Positions 62,192 through 64,000 of a DNA stretch of 64,000 bases are shown here, one piece after another. The translations under genes and the position numbers were made by a program. Source of the stretch: Cryobacterium flavum (lineage in GTDB: Bacteria > Actinomycetota > Actinomycetes > Actinomycetales > Microbacteriaceae); NCBI RefSeq assembly GCF_900103805.1, contig NZ_FNIB01000006.1, positions 237,399 through 301,398 on the forward strand. The letters run 5' to 3'. The notes under the pieces are model-generated. The model made no database searches. It was not told the DNA's origin and saw only the letters and a list, made by a program, of their open reading frames with translations. Positions within the stretch are counted from its first letter, which is position 1; every line of letters begins with the position of its first letter.

Positions 62192-63358
62192 CTAACGCGG
62201 CGTGAGCCCGAGGCTGAGGCCGGCCAGGCCACGCGCACGGGTTTTCATGCTGTGGGCCAGCGCCAAAATGGCGCGGGCTGCGGGGTCGTCGGGCGCGCCG
62301 AGCACAACCGGCAGTCCGTCGTCGCCGCCGGTGCGCAGGGCCAGGCTGAGCGGAACCTGCGCGAGCACCGGTGCCGGTGTCTCCTGACCGACTGAGAGCC
62401 GCCTGGCCACTTCGGCGCCGCCGCCGGAACCGAACAGTTCGAGCAGGCTGCCGTCGGGCTGCACCAGGGCGGACATGTTCTCGATCACCCCGTAGACGCT
62501 TTGCCCGGTCTGGCGGGCCACGATTCCGCTGCGTTCCGCCACATCGGCGGCCGCCGCCTGCGGGGTGGTGACAACGATGACCTCGGCGTGGGGGAGCAGC
62601 TGGCCGACCGTGATGGCGACGTCGCCGGTTCCTGGCGGTAGGTCGAGCAGCAGCACGTCGAGGTCGCCGAAGTACACGTCGGTGAGAAACTGCTTGATCG
62701 TGCGGTGCAGCATCGGGCCGCGCCACGCGACCGCGGCCGACTTGTCATCGATGAACATGCCGATCGAGATGACCTTCACGTCGTGCGCGATCGGCGGCAG
62801 AATCATATCGCCGACCTGGGTCGGTTTCACCGCGAGCCCGTCGTGCACGAGGCCGAGCAGGCCGGGAATGCTGAAGCCGTGTACGTCGGCATCCACGATG
62901 CCCACCCGCAGTCCTTCGCCGGCCAGGGCCACCGCCAGGTTCGCGGTGACGGTGGACTTGCCCACGCCGCCCTTGCCGCTCGTGATCGCGTAGACGCGGG
63001 TGAGTGACTCCGGGCCGAACTGCACGCTGCGCTCCACCTGGCCGCCGCGCAGCTTCTCGGTGAGCGCGGTGCGCTGCTCGCGGGTCATGATCGCCACCGC
63101 GACGCTCGCCAGGCCGACCCCAGCCACCGACTCGGCGGCGGCCAGAACGTCGCTCTCAATGCGCGCTGCGGCCGGACAACCAGCAATGGTCAAGCGGATG
63201 CCGACGCTCACCCGCCCGGTCTCGCTCACCGTCACCCCCGACACCATGTCGAGGTCGGTGATGGGTTTGCGAATCTCCGGGTCGGTCACCCGGGCCAGGG
63301 CGGTGAACACGCGGGCGCGGATGCTGTCGGGCGTTGAACTCAGTGGGGCAGGAGTCAT
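62192..63358 (-). CDS. mrp: Mrp/ApbC-type P-loop NTPase (Fe-S cluster carrier family)
   Basis: This is a 388-residue protein. The N-terminal MIP18/DUF59 domain (residues 15-95) keeps the conserved Cys61 in AGCPAA. The P-loop domain has the deviant Walker A GKGGVGKST (128-136), then DADVHGFSIPGLLG and LLLDLPPGTGD. The C-terminal part lacks the CxxC found in many Mrp/ApbC proteins (the segment reads GVIENMSALVQPDG), which is usual for actinobacterial members. Fe-S carrier function is therefore a family inference. It overlaps the DUF1003 gene by 4 bases. Confidence 0.9.
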   Translation of the reverse strand: MTPAPLSSTPDSIRARVFTALARVTDPEIRKPITDLDMVSGVTVSETGRVSVGIRLTIAGCPAAARIESDVLAAAESVAGVGLASVAVAIMTREQRTALTEKLRGGQVERSVQFGPESLTRVYAITSGKGGVGKSTVTANLAVALAGEGLRVGIVDADVHGFSIPGLLGLVHDGLAVKPTQVGDMILPPIAHDVKVISIGMFIDDKSAAVAWRGPMLHRTIKQFLTDVYFGDLDVLLLDLPPGTGDVAITVGQLLPHAEVIVVTTPQAAAADVAERSGIVARQTGQSVYGVIENMSALVQPDGSLLELFGSGGGAEVARRLSVGQETPAPVLAQVPLSLALRTGGDDGLPVVLGAPDDPAARAILALAHSMKTRARGLAGLSLGLTPR

Positions 63359-63912
63359 GCGGTGGGGCGGCTTTCGTTGGTGATGTCGGAGCCTGTGGGT
63401 TCATCCAGGTGACTGCGCTCATCCAGGTGTTCGAGCAACGCACGCAATTCGGCGCGAATGAAATCCTTCGAGGCCATGTCCTTGATCGCGATGCGCAGGG
63501 CCACGACCTCGCGGGCGAGGTACTCGGTGTCGGCGAGGGTGCGTTCGGCCCGCTGCCGGTCCTGTTCGAACTGCACCCGGTCGCGGTCGTCCTGCCGGTT
63601 CTGAGCGAGCAGGATCATCGGCGCGGCATAGGACGCCTGCATCGACAAAACCAGGGTCAGCGCGATGAACCCGAGTGCGACGGAGTCGAAGCGCCAGTCC
63701 ACCGGAGCGAGGGTGTTCCAGGAGATCCAGGCGACGGCGAACAGGGTGAGCCCGAGCAGAAACCACGGGGTGCCCATGCCGCGGGCGATCGCCTCGGTGA
63801 AGCGTCCGAACCGGTCCCGACTGTGTCCGCTCCGATTCAGCCCAACGATGTTGCTCGTCCGCAGGCCCTTGGGGGCGTCCAGGCGCAGGTCGGCGCGGTT
63901 ATTGCGGGCCAC
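63355..63912 (-). CDS. DUF1003 family membrane protein
   Basis: This 185-residue protein has two membrane helices (about residues 48-68 and 78-100: GTPWFLLGLTLFAVAWISWNTL and FIALTLVLSMQASYAAPMILLAQNRQ) and a long coiled-coil C-terminal region rich in Arg/Glu. It matches the DUF1003 family, of unknown function. The start GTG 63912 has AAAGGA upstream. Its start region is duplicated 70 bases upstream. It is first in a two-gene unit with mrp (ATGA overlap). Confidence 0.85.
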   Translation of the reverse strand: MARNNRADLRLDAPKGLRTSNIVGLNRSGHSRDRFGRFTEAIARGMGTPWFLLGLTLFAVAWISWNTLAPVDWRFDSVALGFIALTLVLSMQASYAAPMILLAQNRQDDRDRVQFEQDRQRAERTLADTEYLAREVVALRIAIKDMASKDFIRAELRALLEHLDERSHLDEPTGSDITNESRPTA

Positions 63913-64000
63913 GAGTCGTCCTTTGCGCTCCGGGCAGTATTGGTATGGTAATGCTGCCGGTTCGGCGGTTATTGTGGGCCACGAGTCGTCCTTTGCGCTC
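63891..64000 (-). repeat. 70-bp-period tandem duplication of the DUF1003 gene start, with a 27-codon upstream ORF
   Basis: The 40 bases 63891-63930 recur at 63961-64000 with few differences (the last 20 bases are identical). Both copies carry the ribosome site AAAGGA and the start GTG-GCC-C(A/G)C-AAT-AAC-CGC. The upstream copy opens at GTG 63982 and closes with TAA at 63901-63899, inside the DUF1003 gene and 14 bases past its start. The window ends inside the repeat. Confidence 0.7.

Overview
The window is GC-rich, densely coded actinobacterial DNA. Frequent GTG and TTG starts, the recurrent word GCGGATGCC, a glycine-riboswitch gcvTHP operon, the fdxA-dapC and dapD/dapE pairs, DUF3117, Mrp without CxxC and an EfeUOB system all fit Microbacteriaceae (Cryobacterium/Leifsonia-like). 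The family is an inference; there is no rRNA gene or other phylogenetic marker to prove it.

Layout. 1-9.1 kb: tail of a Fis-type regulator, an MFS exporter with a CsoR-like box in its promoter, an ABC-F ATPase, then a light-energy cassette: blh and crtY on the minus strand, divergent from a xanthorhodopsin-like proton pump across an AT-rich region with two tandem perfect 12-bp palindromes. A LysR-type HTH-only protein faces the rhodopsin. Then come a LON-domain protein, a palindromic repeat and a decayed ABC-2 exporter whose ATPase has been fused to its permease. 9.2-15.4 kb: tag, a tandem glycine riboswitch with gcvT-gcvH-gcvP, and a CPBP-family membrane protein. 15.6-35.7 kb: three consecutive oligopeptide ABC transporter clusters (lipoprotein, two permeases, double ATPase). 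Clusters 2 and 3 are a duplicated module: both have an oversized DppB and, between DppC and the ATPase, a PH-domain gene on the opposite strand. All three have a strong hairpin between the binding protein and the permeases. 35.8-45.8 kb: typA, a small lipoprotein, the efeUOB iron operon under a DtxR/IdeR-type box, a degenerate PIG-L/membrane protein, fdxA-dapC and citrate synthase.

45.9-53.6 kb is an accessory copper island: csoR, a YHS protein, copA, a secreted twin-HVHP protein and copZ on the minus strand, divergent from a DHA2 MFS pump, with three 17-bp CsoR-type operators between them. It is bordered by a TniB transposition-ATPase remnant and a truncated PKD-like gene on one side, and an IS3 OrfA remnant and a broken DUF222/HNH gene on the other.

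53.8-64 kb returns to core genome: penicillin acylase, dapD and dapE read outward from overlapping -10 elements with apparently leaderless starts, a PIG-V-like mannosyltransferase, DUF3117, an O-methyltransferase, TatB, PPK2, Mrp and a DUF1003 protein whose start region is tandemly duplicated at the window edge.

No tRNA, rRNA, CRISPR array or prophage was recognised. The least explained signals are the palindromes controlling the rhodopsin cassette, the antisense PH genes inside duplicated transporter operons with shared upstream motifs, the twin-HVHP copper protein, and the overlapping dapD/dapE promoters.
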